This document shows positions 8,261-17,281 of a stretch of DNA of 64,000 bases, piece by piece. A program made the translations under genes and the position numbers. Within the stretch, counting starts at the first letter, position 1; each line of letters starts with the position of its first letter. A model generated the notes under the pieces. The model did no database searches. It saw nothing but the letters and a program-made list of their open reading frames with translations, and was not told the origin of the DNA. The DNA is from JACVRW01 sp963850205 (lineage in GTDB: Bacteria > Actinomycetota > Thermoleophilia > Solirubrobacterales > Thermoleophilaceae), in NCBI GenBank assembly GCA_963850205.1, contig CAWKKJ010000008.1, forward strand, positions 983,671 through 1,047,670. Reading direction: 5' to 3'.

Positions 8261-8791
8261 ATGGAGCTTCGCCGTCCACTCAACGGGGCGCTCGCGGGCG
8301 CCGCCGCCGCCGGCGTGTGGGCGGCCCAGCAACCGCTCGACAAGCGCGTTTTCGGTTCGGCCTACGACGACGTGGAGCTTCTGGGGAAGCTCGTGACCCG
8401 CGGGCCGGGCTGGCCGGCGGCCGGGCTCGGGCTGCACATGCTGAACGGGGCGGCCTTCGGGGCCGCCTATGCGCTGGTGCGCCCGGTCGTGGGTGTCCCG
8501 CCGCTTGCCGCGGGCGTGGGCGCGGGGCTGCTCGAGCACGCGGCCCTGTGGCCGCTCGGCGGGCTGATCGATCGCTACCACCCCGCCCGCGGGGAGTTCG
8601 AGCCGCTGATCGGCAACGGCCGGGCGTTCGCCCAGGCCGGCTGGCGGCACCTTCTGTTCGGCGCGGTGCTGGCCGAGCTCGAGCGCAGGCTCAACGACAC
8701 CCGCCGCTTCGAGCCGCTGGAGCAGGTGCCGGCCTCCTCGAACGGGCACGGGGACATCGAGCGGGCCACCGTCACGGCCGACGAGTCCTGA
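8261..8791 (+). CDS. conserved hypothetical membrane protein
   Basis: A 176-residue protein divergent from the PlsC-GpsA gene. It has glycine/alanine-rich hydrophobic stretches (RPLNGALAGAAAAGVWAAQQ, GLGLHMLNGAAFGAAYALV, GVPPLAAGVGAGLLEHAALW), giving three or four weak membrane helices, a conserved-looking WRHLLFGAVLAELERRL segment and a polar tail. It resembles the many short actinobacterial membrane proteins without assigned function. No catalytic motif is visible. Confidence 0.6.
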   Translation: MELRRPLNGALAGAAAAGVWAAQQPLDKRVFGSAYDDVELLGKLVTRGPGWPAAGLGLHMLNGAAFGAAYALVRPVVGVPPLAAGVGAGLLEHAALWPLGGLIDRYHPARGEFEPLIGNGRAFAQAGWRHLLFGAVLAELERRLNDTRRFEPLEQVPASSNGHGDIERATVTADES

Positions 8792-8850
8792 ACGTGATCT
8801 GAGTCGATGCAGCGCGCGCCGAAATGACGACTCAGGTCACCACACCGATC

Positions 8851-8856
8851 TAGACT
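8851..8856 (+). promoter_or_regulatory. possible -10 element for tRNA-Thr
   Basis: TAGACT ends 12 bp before the tRNA 5' end, the expected distance for a -10 box. No good -35 hexamer lies at the usual spacing, so support is weak. Confidence 0.3.
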
Positions 8857-8868
8857 CCGCTCGTCGGT

Positions 8869-8941
8869 GCCGGAGTAGCTCAGAGGCCAGAGCAATCGCC
8901 TTGTAAGCGATGGGTCGCGGGTTCGAATCCCGCCTCCGGCT
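8869..8941 (+). tRNA. tRNA-Thr (anticodon TGT)
   Basis: A full cloverleaf can be drawn: acceptor GCCGGAG/CTCCGGC, D-arm GCTC...GAGC, anticodon stem ATCGC/GCGAT closing the loop CTTGTAA (anticodon TGT, reading ACA), and T-arm GCGGG-TTCGAAT-CCCGC. CCA is not encoded. Its last base directly abuts the stop codon of the convergent sigH gene at 8942. Confidence 0.95.
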
Positions 8942-9652
8942 CTAGAGCAGGACCTGGCGAGAGGCGAGGTGCGCCCCCACCTTGCGCTTGACCCGCTGCA
9001 GCGCGTTGTCCACGGTCTTCGTGTCGCAGGCCAGCCGCTCCGCGGCCGCCTCGTAGCTGTGACCGTCGAGATAGAGCGACAGCACCGCGCTCTCCAGCTC
9101 GGACAACACGCTGGACAGGCAGGCCACCAGGCTGTGGAGCTCCTCGGAGGAGATGACCTGGTTGACCGGATCGTGCGCGCTGGGCCCCGGAAGCAGCTCG
9201 TCGAGGGTCGGATCGCCGTCGCCGCCGCCCGCCGCGGGCGTCTGGGAGAAGCTCACGTACTCGTTGAGCGGCGTGTGCTTGTTGCGGGTGGAGGTCTTCA
9301 CCGCCGTGATGATCTGGCGCGTGATACAGAGCTCCGCGAAGTTGCGAAAACTCGACTCGCGGTCGGTGCGATAGTCGCGGACCGCCTTGTAGAGGCCCAC
9401 GAGCCCCTCTTGGATCAGGTCATCCGCGTCTCCCCCGATGAGGAAGTAGGACGACGCCTTCAGGCGCACGAAGCCGTGGTAGCGCTTGACGATGCGGTCG
9501 TAGGCGTCCTTCTTGCCCTGCTTGGCGAGCGCGATGAGGTAATGATCATCAAGCTCGACTTCAGTGTGAGACTTGAAGGTGGACCGCCTGCCCAACGCCG
9601 GCGCGGCGCGCGAGGGCGCGGGGGCGGTTCGGGGACTCGCGGAAGTGGCCAT
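8942..9652 (-). CDS. sigH: SigH (Spo0H-type) RNA polymerase sigma factor
   Basis: A 236-residue sigma-70 factor of the Firmicutes-type SigH/Spo0H family rather than the short ECF type. Region 2 includes DAYDRIVKRYHGFVRLKA, GGDADDLIQEGLVGLYKAV and FAELCITRQIITAVKTSTR. The following PLNEYVSFSQ is characteristic. Region 4 is LSELESAVLSLYLDGHSYEA with TKTVDNALQRVKRK. The first ~25 residues are a low-complexity Ala/Pro/Arg tail, so the true start may be slightly downstream. It is the last gene of the leftward rlmB-side block, as in Bacillus, and has its own promoter within the 3' end of rlmB. Confidence 0.88.
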   Translation of the reverse strand: MATSASPRTAPAPSRAAPALGRRSTFKSHTEVELDDHYLIALAKQGKKDAYDRIVKRYHGFVRLKASSYFLIGGDADDLIQEGLVGLYKAVRDYRTDRESSFRNFAELCITRQIITAVKTSTRNKHTPLNEYVSFSQTPAAGGGDGDPTLDELLPGPSAHDPVNQVISSEELHSLVACLSSVLSELESAVLSLYLDGHSYEAAAERLACDTKTVDNALQRVKRKVGAHLASRQVLL

Positions 9653-9771
9653 TCACTGCTCCTCTCGGGCCGCTCGCGGGCCCACGAAGCTGGTGACGCA
9701 CTACCTCCCCTGGCGTCAGGTTCTCTGAAGGCGGCTACCTAAAGCTCGACTTCAGCCTGATCTGCAGCGCG

Positions 9772-9800
9772 AGTATGGACAGGTTATGGAGCCCTGTCAA
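9772..9800 (-). promoter_or_regulatory. sigma-70 type promoter for sigH
   Basis: On the minus strand TTGACA (9795-9800) is followed after exactly 17 bp by CATACT (9772-9777), close to the consensus -35/-10 pair. It lies about 120 bp upstream of the sigH ATG and overlaps the last codons of rlmB, so sigH can be transcribed independently of the upstream block. Confidence 0.65.
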
Positions 9801-10484
9801 GAGCGTCGCGAAAATGCAAGATCCCGTACACCAGGGCGGCGGCGGCCGTCGAGACGTTCAGTGAGCCGATGCGCCCGCGGCCCGGGAGGCTCACCAGCTC
9901 GTCGCAGGTGGCGCTCACCCGCGGGCGCAGCCCGCGCCCCTCCGAGCCGAGCACCAGCACCACCCGTCCACCGTAGTCGGGCCGTTGATAGGGAACCCTG
10001 GCGTCCGCCGCCGCCCCGTAGACCCAGGCCTCCCGCTCCTTCGCCGCCTCGAGCCAGTCGGCCAGGTTGCGTACCCGGGCAACGGCCAGGTGCTCCACCG
10101 CCCCGGCCGACGCGCGGCACACCGCCGGCGTGACCTCGGCCGAGCGCCGCTCGGGAAGGACCACGCCCGCGCAGCCGGCCACCTCGGCCACGCGGCAGAC
10201 CGCTCCCAGGTTGTGCGGGTCCTGCACCTCGTCCAGGCACACCACCAGCGCGTCCTCGGGCTCGAGCAGGGCGTCCGCGTCGGCGTAGGGATAGGCCTCG
10301 GCCTCGGCGCAGATCCCCTGGTGGTCGGCCGAGCCGCACCGCTCGGTGATCTCCGGCCCCGCGACCACCCGCACCTCAACCTCGCCCAGCCAGACCTCGC
10401 GGGCAGCCCGTTCGGTGGCGAACACCCGCTGCACCCGGCGCCGGCCGCGCAGCGCCTCGCGCACCGGGTTGCGCCCGTAGACGA

Positions 10485-10488
<4 letters not shown>
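9784..10488 (-). CDS. rlmB: 23S rRNA (guanosine-2'-O)-methyltransferase RlmB (TrmH family)
   Basis: A 234-residue SPOUT methyltransferase. It starts IVYGRNPVREALRGRRRVQR (substrate-binding N-domain). The knotted catalytic domain has LDEVQDPHNLGAVCRVAEVA, VLVLGSEGRGLRPRV and VSLPGRGRIGSLNVSTAAA, the three conserved TrmH motifs including the catalytic Asn/Arg and SAM-binding loop. It methylates a guanosine in the peptidyl-transferase region of 23S rRNA. The start overlaps the cysS stop by 4 bp, the usual cysS-rlmB coupling. Confidence 0.93.
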
Positions 10489-11849
<1,361 letters not shown>

Positions 11850-11860
11850 GCCGCGGAAGG

Positions 11861-13231
11861 CTACGGATCCGTTGCGACGGCGGGGCGCCGAGCGGGCCAG
11901 CCCAGACGCTCCTCGAGCTGGGCGCCCAGCGCGAGCAGGGTCGGCTCGGAGCCGTGGCGGCCCACCAGCTGCACACCCACCGGCAGGCCGTCGTCGCCGA
12001 CTCCCCCGGGCAGCGCCAGCGCTGGCTGTCCGGTGAGGTTCCACTCCGAGGTGAAGGGATAGGTGAGCGCCATGCCCAGGAGGGTCCGCAGCGCGCCGCG
12101 GCCCTCCCACTGGCCCGCGGGCCCCGGCGGCCGGGCGGCGACCGGCATGAGGAGCACGTCGTGGCGATCGAAGAACGGGCGCATGCGCTCGGTGTGGTCC
12201 TCGCGCCGGGCCCAGGCGAGCACCGGCGGGAGCGTGGCGTCGCCGAGCCGGGCGAAGCCGCGCGTGCGCCGCTGAAGCCGCTCGGGGCGGGGGGCGCGGC
12301 CGGCGTCCTGGGCGATGCCGGCCAGGTAGCGGGTGACAGCGGGGCTCACGAGCGCGTAGTCGGGATCCTCCCGCGCCGTCCGGTGCCCCAGCCCGCCGAG
12401 AGCCGCCTCCACCTCGGCCACCACGCGCCGCACCGCCGGGTCGACCCGGGCCGGCAGGAGCGGCCGGACCGACACGGCCACGCTCAGCGCCTCCGGCGGC
12501 CGGCCGGGCGCCGTCGCCAGCGAGGAGTCGCCCGTGCCGACGGCGAGCAGGAGCGCCGTGTCGGCGATCGTGCGGGTCTCGAACCCCGCCACGCTCAGCC
12601 CGTACCAGTGCTCTGGAAGCGGGATCCGGTCACGGGTGGGCTTGAGCCCGACGAGGCCGCAGTGAGCGGCCGGTATGCGGATCGAGCCCATGCCGTCCGA
12701 GGCGGTGGCGGCCGGGCACAGCCCGGCCGCCACCGCCGCCGCGCTGCCGCCGCTCGAGCCGCCGGCGGTGCGATCGGTGTTCCAGGGGTTGCGCGTGAGA
12801 CCGAACGCGGGCCCTTCGGTGTCGCCCATGATGGCCAGCTCGGGCGTGTTGGTCTTGCCGATCACCACCGCGCCGGCCGCCCGCAGCCGTTTCACCAGCT
12901 CGCTGTCGCTCCGCGCGGGCTCCCCGTACGCGGCCGTACCCCAGCCGGTCACCTCGCCGGTCACGTCCTCGACGTCCTTCACGGCGATCGGCACGCCCAG
13001 GATCGGGCGCTCGTCGCCGGCAGCGCGGCGGGCGTCGGCCTGCCCGGCGTCGGCCAGGGCGCGCTCGGCCATCACCACCCTGAAGGCGTTGAGCTCCGGG
13101 TCGAGGCGTTCGATGCGCGCCAGGCAGAGCTCCACCAGCTCGCGCGACGACACCTCGCCGCCGCGGACCAGCTCGGCCTGCCGCACGACACCGGCGAAGG
13201 CCAGCTCGTCGGGGTCCATGGGGGCGGGCAC
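11861..13231 (-). CDS. amidase (amidase-signature family)
   Basis: A 456-residue amidase-signature hydrolase with the Ser-cisSer-Lys triad: Lys in PIAVKDVEDVTGEVTG, the Gly/Ser-rich loop TAGGSSGGSAAAVAAGL, and the nucleophile-containing ASDGMGSIRIPAAHCGLVGL. The usual DGGGS/DGTGS loop reads DGMGS here. It resembles GatA but is shorter at the C-terminus and has no gatB/gatC neighbours, so it is more likely a stand-alone amidase (substrate unknown) than part of the tRNA amidotransferase. It is inserted between ispF and cysS within the conserved block. Confidence 0.87.
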   Translation of the reverse strand: MPAPMDPDELAFAGVVRQAELVRGGEVSSRELVELCLARIERLDPELNAFRVVMAERALADAGQADARRAAGDERPILGVPIAVKDVEDVTGEVTGWGTAAYGEPARSDSELVKRLRAAGAVVIGKTNTPELAIMGDTEGPAFGLTRNPWNTDRTAGGSSGGSAAAVAAGLCPAATASDGMGSIRIPAAHCGLVGLKPTRDRIPLPEHWYGLSVAGFETRTIADTALLLAVGTGDSSLATAPGRPPEALSVAVSVRPLLPARVDPAVRRVVAEVEAALGGLGHRTAREDPDYALVSPAVTRYLAGIAQDAGRAPRPERLQRRTRGFARLGDATLPPVLAWARREDHTERMRPFFDRHDVLLMPVAARPPGPAGQWEGRGALRTLLGMALTYPFTSEWNLTGQPALALPGGVGDDGLPVGVQLVGRHGSEPTLLALGAQLEERLGWPARRPAVATDP

Positions 13232-13257
13232 TCTAGATGGTCGCGGTGCCGGCTGCG

Positions 13258-13755
13258 TCAGCCCGGCAGCGGCCCGACCGACGCCACCGCCAGCGCGGCC
13301 ACCCCCTCGCCGCGGCCCACGAAGCCCAGGCCCTCACCGGTGGTGAACTTGACGCTCACCGCCCCCGGCTCGAGGCCGGAGGCCGCCGCCAGGCGCTCCC
13401 GCATCGCCTCGCGGTGGGGGCCCAGGCGAGGACGCTCGCAGATCACGGTGGCGTCCAGGTTCAGCGCCCGCCAGCCCGCTTCGGCCAGGAGGCCTGTGAC
13501 CGCCCGCAGCAGCTCCAGCGAGTCCGCGTCGCGCCAGCGCCCCTCGGTGTCCGGAAAGTGGACCCCGATGTCCCCCAGCGCCGCCGCGCCGAGCAGCGCG
13601 TCGATCACCGCGTGCGTGAGCACGTCGGCGTCCGACCACCCGGCCAGCCCGTGCTCGGCCTCGGGCACCTCCACGCCGCCCAGCACCAGTCGCCGGCCCG
13701 CCTCGAGCCGGTGCGAGTCCCACCCGATCCCCGAACGGGGGTGGCCGCCGCTCAT
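13258..13755 (-). CDS. ispF: 2-C-methyl-D-erythritol 2,4-cyclodiphosphate synthase
   Basis: A 165-residue MEP-pathway enzyme converting CDP-ME-2-phosphate to ME-cPP. Motifs: GIGWDSHRL (metal ligands Asp13, His15), WSDADVLTHAVIDALLGAAA, GDIGVHFPDT, and the C-terminal VKFTTGEGLGFVGRGEGVAA. The ATG at 13753-13755 overlaps the stop of the PHP gene upstream (ATGA). The length is standard. With ispD nearby it forms a split ispD-ispF pair. Confidence 0.95.
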   Translation of the reverse strand: MSGGHPRSGIGWDSHRLEAGRRLVLGGVEVPEAEHGLAGWSDADVLTHAVIDALLGAAALGDIGVHFPDTEGRWRDADSLELLRAVTGLLAEAGWRALNLDATVICERPRLGPHREAMRERLAAASGLEPGAVSVKFTTGEGLGFVGRGEGVAALAVASVGPLPG

Positions 13756-14591
13756 CCCAGCGGCTCCAGACGTCGCCTGCGGCCCTCGAACACGGCGATC
13801 TCGCTCACGCCCAGCCCGTCCAGCCACTCGACGGCGCGCTCGTACTCGTACCCGAGGTGCTCGGGCAGGTGGGCGTCGCTGGACAGCGCCACGGGCCGGC
13901 CCGCCTCGAGGCACATCTCGAGAAAGCGCGCCGCCGGGTAGATCTCCCCCGCGGGCTTGCGCAGCCCCGCCGTGGAGACCTCGACGGCGACGTCCGAGTC
14001 GGCTATCCCGTCCATCGCCAGCTCGTAGAAGCGGCGCAGGTCGCCGTCCGGCCGGGGCACGCGCTCGCCCCAGACCTTGACCAGATCCGGGTGAGCCAGG
14101 ATGTCGAACAGGCCGCTGCGCGCCGCCTCCCCCAGCGTCTCGAAGTAGCGGGACCACACCTTCTCGGGATCCGCGCCCCGCCAGATGTCCCAGGCCTCCC
14201 AGTCCGGCTCGCCGTGAAAGTCGACCGCATCGTCACGCAGGAAATGGATCGAACCGAGCACGTAGTCCCAGGGGCGGCCGTCGACGAAGTTCGCCACCCG
14301 GTCCTCCCGTCCCGGGAGGAAGTCGGCCTCGACGCCCAGCCGCAGCCCCGCGCCGAGCACGAAGTCGCAGTACTCGTCGACGTCGTCGACCGCCCAGTGG
14401 CGGTACCAGGCGTGGCTCCAGATGTCGAGCGACTGGGCGAAGCGATGGATGTGCTCGGCCACCCCCAGCTCCTCGATGCCCCGCTCCTCGGCGGCCTCGC
14501 GGTAGCGCTCCGCGTTGGCCTGGGTGAAGTAGCGCTCGGCGGTGGAGTCGTCCTCGTCCGGGCGCAGGTGCACGTGGTAGTCGGTCAGCAT
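13752..14591 (-). CDS. PHP-domain phosphoesterase (histidinol-phosphatase HisJ-like)
   Basis: A 279-residue PHP-fold metallo-phosphoesterase. Motif I is MLTDYHVHLRPDED, then GVAEHIHRF, FVDGRPWDYVLGSIHFLRDD, FDILAHPDLVKVWG and VALSSDAHLPEHLGYEYE, together the His/Asp/Glu metal-site set of HisJ-type histidinol-phosphate phosphatases. The start ATG (14589-14591) gives MLTDYHVH at the N-terminus as in the family. It lies between ispD and ispF with a 4-bp overlap to ispF. It may supply histidinol-phosphatase, or act on another phosphorylated intermediate. Confidence 0.88.
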   Translation of the reverse strand: MLTDYHVHLRPDEDDSTAERYFTQANAERYREAAEERGIEELGVAEHIHRFAQSLDIWSHAWYRHWAVDDVDEYCDFVLGAGLRLGVEADFLPGREDRVANFVDGRPWDYVLGSIHFLRDDAVDFHGEPDWEAWDIWRGADPEKVWSRYFETLGEAARSGLFDILAHPDLVKVWGERVPRPDGDLRRFYELAMDGIADSDVAVEVSTAGLRKPAGEIYPAARFLEMCLEAGRPVALSSDAHLPEHLGYEYERAVEWLDGLGVSEIAVFEGRRRRLEPLG

Positions 14592-14616
14592 TCGGCTCGG
14601 CCCGGCTCGGATGATC

Positions 14617-15249
14617 TCAGTGCAACAGCGCCGCGGCGATGCGCAGGTCCGACTCGCGGGTGACCTTGATGTTCTCGGGCGGCGCCTCCACCACCCGGAC
14701 GGTCCCGCCGAGGTCCTCCACCAGGTAGGCGTCGTCGGTGGCGGCGGCCAGGGCCAGCTCATCGCGTTCGAGCGCCCGTCGCAGGATCTCCGCCCGGAAC
14801 ACCTGCGGCGTCTGGATCGCCCACAGCGACGAGCGGTCGAGCGTGCGCAGGACCCGGCCGTCGGAGGCCGCCTCCTTGACCGTGTCGGTCATCGGGACCG
14901 CAGCGATCGCCGCGTCCACGCCCGGCTCGAGCGCGGCCAGGCAGCGCTCCACCAGATCTTGGGTGACCAGCGGGCGGGCCGCGTCGTGGACCACCGCCAC
15001 CGTGGCCTCCGGAGCGGCCTGAAGGGCGTTGCGGACCGAGGCCGAGCGCGACTCGCCGCCCCGCACCCGGTCGGGGCCGTCCTCGTGGCCTTCCGGCAGC
15101 GCCACCACGACGCGCTCACAGGTGGCCTCCAGGACCTCGAGGCTCCAGTCGAGCAGGGGCCTGCCGGCGCAGACGACGAACGCCTTGGGCCGGTCGGCAC
15201 CAAGGCGCTCGCCGTGGCCGCCGGCGGGAACGATCCCGACGACCGACAA
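14617..15249 (-). CDS. ispD: 2-C-methyl-D-erythritol 4-phosphate cytidylyltransferase
   Basis: A 210-residue cytidylyltransferase of the MEP pathway. The nucleotide-binding N-terminus VGIVPAGGHGERLGADRPKA, the HDAARPLVTQDLVERCL motif, PMTDTVKEA, WAIQTPQVFRAEIL and TDDAYLVEDLGG are all family hallmarks, ending with ENIKVTRESDL. It is preceded closely by carD, the common carD-ispD arrangement. Confidence 0.95.
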   Translation of the reverse strand: MSVVGIVPAGGHGERLGADRPKAFVVCAGRPLLDWSLEVLEATCERVVVALPEGHEDGPDRVRGGESRSASVRNALQAAPEATVAVVHDAARPLVTQDLVERCLAALEPGVDAAIAAVPMTDTVKEAASDGRVLRTLDRSSLWAIQTPQVFRAEILRRALERDELALAAATDDAYLVEDLGGTVRVVEAPPENIKVTRESDLRIAAALLH

Positions 15250-15262
15250 CCCGCTGCTCCTC

Positions 15263-15829
15263 CTACGCCGTGGCCGCCGCGCCGTTGCGGCTTGCGTGGG
15301 CCCCGGCGATCAGATCCTCCAGATGCGTCTCGGCCTCGTCCTCCTCCATCACGAGCGCGTACATCAGCTCGGACGCGAGGATCTTCTTGGCCCGCGTGTA
15401 CATCTGCTTCTCACCCGTCGACAGGCCCTTCTCGCTCTCCCGGATGGCCAGGTTGCGAACGACCTCTGCAAGCTCGAAGACGTCGCCGGTCTTGATCTTC
15501 TCGCGGTTGTGCTTGAAGCGCCGGTTCCAGTTCTTCGGCATCTGGCTCACGTCGTCGCGGAGGACGGCCAGCACCTTCTTGACGTCATCCTCCCCGATCA
15601 CGCGCCGGAGACCCGCCTTGTCGGCGTTGCAACACGGGACCATGACGGTCATGTCGTTGTGCAGGATCTTGATCGTGAGGTACTCGCGCTTCTCGCCGAG
15701 GACCTCCTTCAACTCCTTCTTGAGGACCTTGCCCGCACCATGATGGGGGTAGACGACCTGATCGCCGATCTCGTAGAGCGTCGGCTCACGGTCGATCTCG
15801 ATCTCTACCAGGTCCTGCTCAATCACCAC
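15263..15829 (-). CDS. carD: CarD-family RNA polymerase-binding regulator
   Basis: A protein of about 188 residues. The N-terminal Tudor-like RNAP-interaction domain starts TLYEIGDQVVYPHHGAGKVL and contains YLTIKILHNDMTVMVPC. The C-terminal helical DNA-binding part has KNWNRRFKHNREKIKTGDVF and KGLSTGEKQMYTRAKKILAS. CarD stabilises open promoter complexes, notably at rRNA promoters. The start is uncertain: the first good GTG is 15827-15829, but the strong purine tract (GGAGGAGGG) sits closer to an upstream ATC codon. It continues the radA-disA-carD-ispD order. Confidence 0.93.
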   Translation of the reverse strand: MVIEQDLVEIEIDREPTLYEIGDQVVYPHHGAGKVLKKELKEVLGEKREYLTIKILHNDMTVMVPCCNADKAGLRRVIGEDDVKKVLAVLRDDVSQMPKNWNRRFKHNREKIKTGDVFELAEVVRNLAIRESEKGLSTGEKQMYTRAKKILASELMYALVMEEDEAETHLEDLIAGAHASRNGAAATA

Positions 15830-15881
15830 GTCGCTGATGGTTCCCTCCTCCGTCGTTTCGGCGCGGCGGCGCCGAATCAGT

Positions 15882-16991
15882 TCAGGTTTGCAGATAGCGG
15901 TCCACGAGGTTGATCTCCTGTAAACGGCGAAGGCCCTCGCGGATGTCCTTCGCACGCATGTCTCCCACGCCCTCCACCGACTCCAGCTCCGGATCGGACG
16001 CGGCAAGGATCTCGTCCAGCCCCCGGAACTCGGCCACGATGCTCTGCACCACCATCTTGGGCAGGCGCGGAATGCGCCCCAGGATGCGGTAGCCACGCGG
16101 GGAGGCGGGATGGTCGAGGGTGTTCAGCTTCCGGTCGTGACCGAGAAGCTCGGCCAGGCGGCCGAAGTCGAGCAGGTCCTGGTGGGGCAGGCGGGCCAGC
16201 GAATCCAGGACCATGGCGAAGCCTTCGTCGGAGGGCTCGACGATGTAGTCGCGCGCGAGCGCGGACTTGTCGGCCGCCACGCCGACCATCGTCTCCTCCA
16301 GTTGCATCTCGATCAGCCGGCCCTCGGCGCCGAGCTCCACGATGTAGCGCTCGATCTCCACCGCCATGCGGGTGACCAGCTCGGCCCGTTGCAGGACCGT
16401 GAGCACGTCGTGAAGGGTCACGCCGCCCTCGAACTCGAGGGCGGTGAGCCGCGTGGACACCTGGTCGAGCCGGCTGCGGTACTTGTCGAGTGTGGCCAGG
16501 GCCTGGTTGGCCTTGGCCAGAACGACGGGGATGTCCTCGAGGATGTACTTCGCGCCGTCGAGGTAGAGCGAGACGACGCTGCGGCTGGCCGAGATGGCGA
16601 TCACCAGCGCGTCGGTCTGCTTGGAGACGCGCTCGGCGGTGCGGTGGCGCGTGCCCGTCTCCAGCGAGAGGATCGTGGGGTCGGGCATGAGCTGCACGTT
16701 GGCCCACATGATCTTCGTCCCGTTGGAGGCCAGCAGGATGGCGCCGTCCATCTTGGCCAGCTGATAGAGCAGCGCGGGGGTGTAGTCGACGTCCAGCTTG
16801 ACGCCGCCCGACAGCAGGAAGCTCAGCTCCTCCGACTCCCCGATGGAGATCAGGGCGCCGGTTCGGCCCTGGACGATGTTGTCGATGCCTTCGCGCACTG
16901 CCGTGCCCGGGGCGACCATCTCCAGAGCCCGAACAAGCCTTGGTTCCTGCCGGGCTTCGAGCTCTGCAACGTCATCCCCGGCGTACGGCAT
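15882..16991 (-). CDS. disA: DisA, DNA-integrity scanning diadenylate cyclase
   Basis: A 369-residue protein that makes the second messenger c-di-AMP and scans DNA for branched structures. The N-terminal DAC domain has KMDGAILLASNG (DGA 82-84) and LETGTRHRTAERVS (RHR 115-117), the catalytic motifs. A middle helical domain and a C-terminal HhH region (LESVEGVGDMRAKDIREGL) bind DNA. The ATG at 16989-16991 gives a start MPYAGDDVAELEA and the expected length; an upstream in-frame start exists but would add an atypical extension. It lies downstream of radA across a 290-bp gap holding a long inverted repeat. Confidence 0.95.
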   Translation of the reverse strand: MPYAGDDVAELEARQEPRLVRALEMVAPGTAVREGIDNIVQGRTGALISIGESEELSFLLSGGVKLDVDYTPALLYQLAKMDGAILLASNGTKIMWANVQLMPDPTILSLETGTRHRTAERVSKQTDALVIAISASRSVVSLYLDGAKYILEDIPVVLAKANQALATLDKYRSRLDQVSTRLTALEFEGGVTLHDVLTVLQRAELVTRMAVEIERYIVELGAEGRLIEMQLEETMVGVAADKSALARDYIVEPSDEGFAMVLDSLARLPHQDLLDFGRLAELLGHDRKLNTLDHPASPRGYRILGRIPRLPKMVVQSIVAEFRGLDEILAASDPELESVEGVGDMRAKDIREGLRRLQEINLVDRYLQT

Positions 16992-17157
16992 GGCCTCCGA
17001 TGATACGGGAAACAACCGCAATAGGCGTCGTTTTGCGCTTTGGGCAGGGGGATCCACCCGGTGGGGGCCGGTCAGGTGCTCACGGGAGCGGCGACCGCGA
17101 CCCGCGCACGGCCGCCCGGGGACGACCGGGAGACCTCGGTGTCGGGTCGCTCAGCCT

Positions 17158-17278
17158 GGATCCATCGGAACTGGCGGTGCGTTTCCGCGCCGGCGGCCCA
17201 GGCAGGGGCGAAGCAACCGCTCGGCGCCGCAGGCGCCGGGCAATCCGGCGCGGAAACGCCGTCGGGATCGGTGGATCC
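17158..17278. repeat. long inverted repeat with nested hairpin between radA and disA
   Basis: Left arm 17158-17193 and right arm 17245-17278 are inverted copies. The inner 15 bases (GCGTTTCCGCGCCGG against CCGGCGCGGAAACGC) pair perfectly and the outer parts imperfectly, each ending in GGATCCA. The loop carries a further perfect hairpin, CGGCGCC/GGCGCCG. A third GGATCCACC occurs at about 17050. The rest of the 290-bp gap shows no gene. The element could be a folded RNA, a terminator/processing site between radA and disA, or a palindromic mobile repeat. Confidence 0.65.
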
Positions 17279-17281
17279 ACC

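Noticed and set aside
11850..12110. Extension of cysS upstream of 11849
   Set aside because: It overlaps the C-terminal part of the amidase gene and would add non-family residues; GTG at 11847-11849 gives the normal N-terminus.
11861..13231. GatA of the Asp/Glu-tRNA amidotransferase
   Set aside because: No gatB or gatC nearby and the nucleophile loop differs (DGMGS); a stand-alone amidase is more likely.
16992..17057. Upstream start for disA at 17057
   Set aside because: Adds 22 residues not typical of DisA; the ATG at 16991 gives the expected length.
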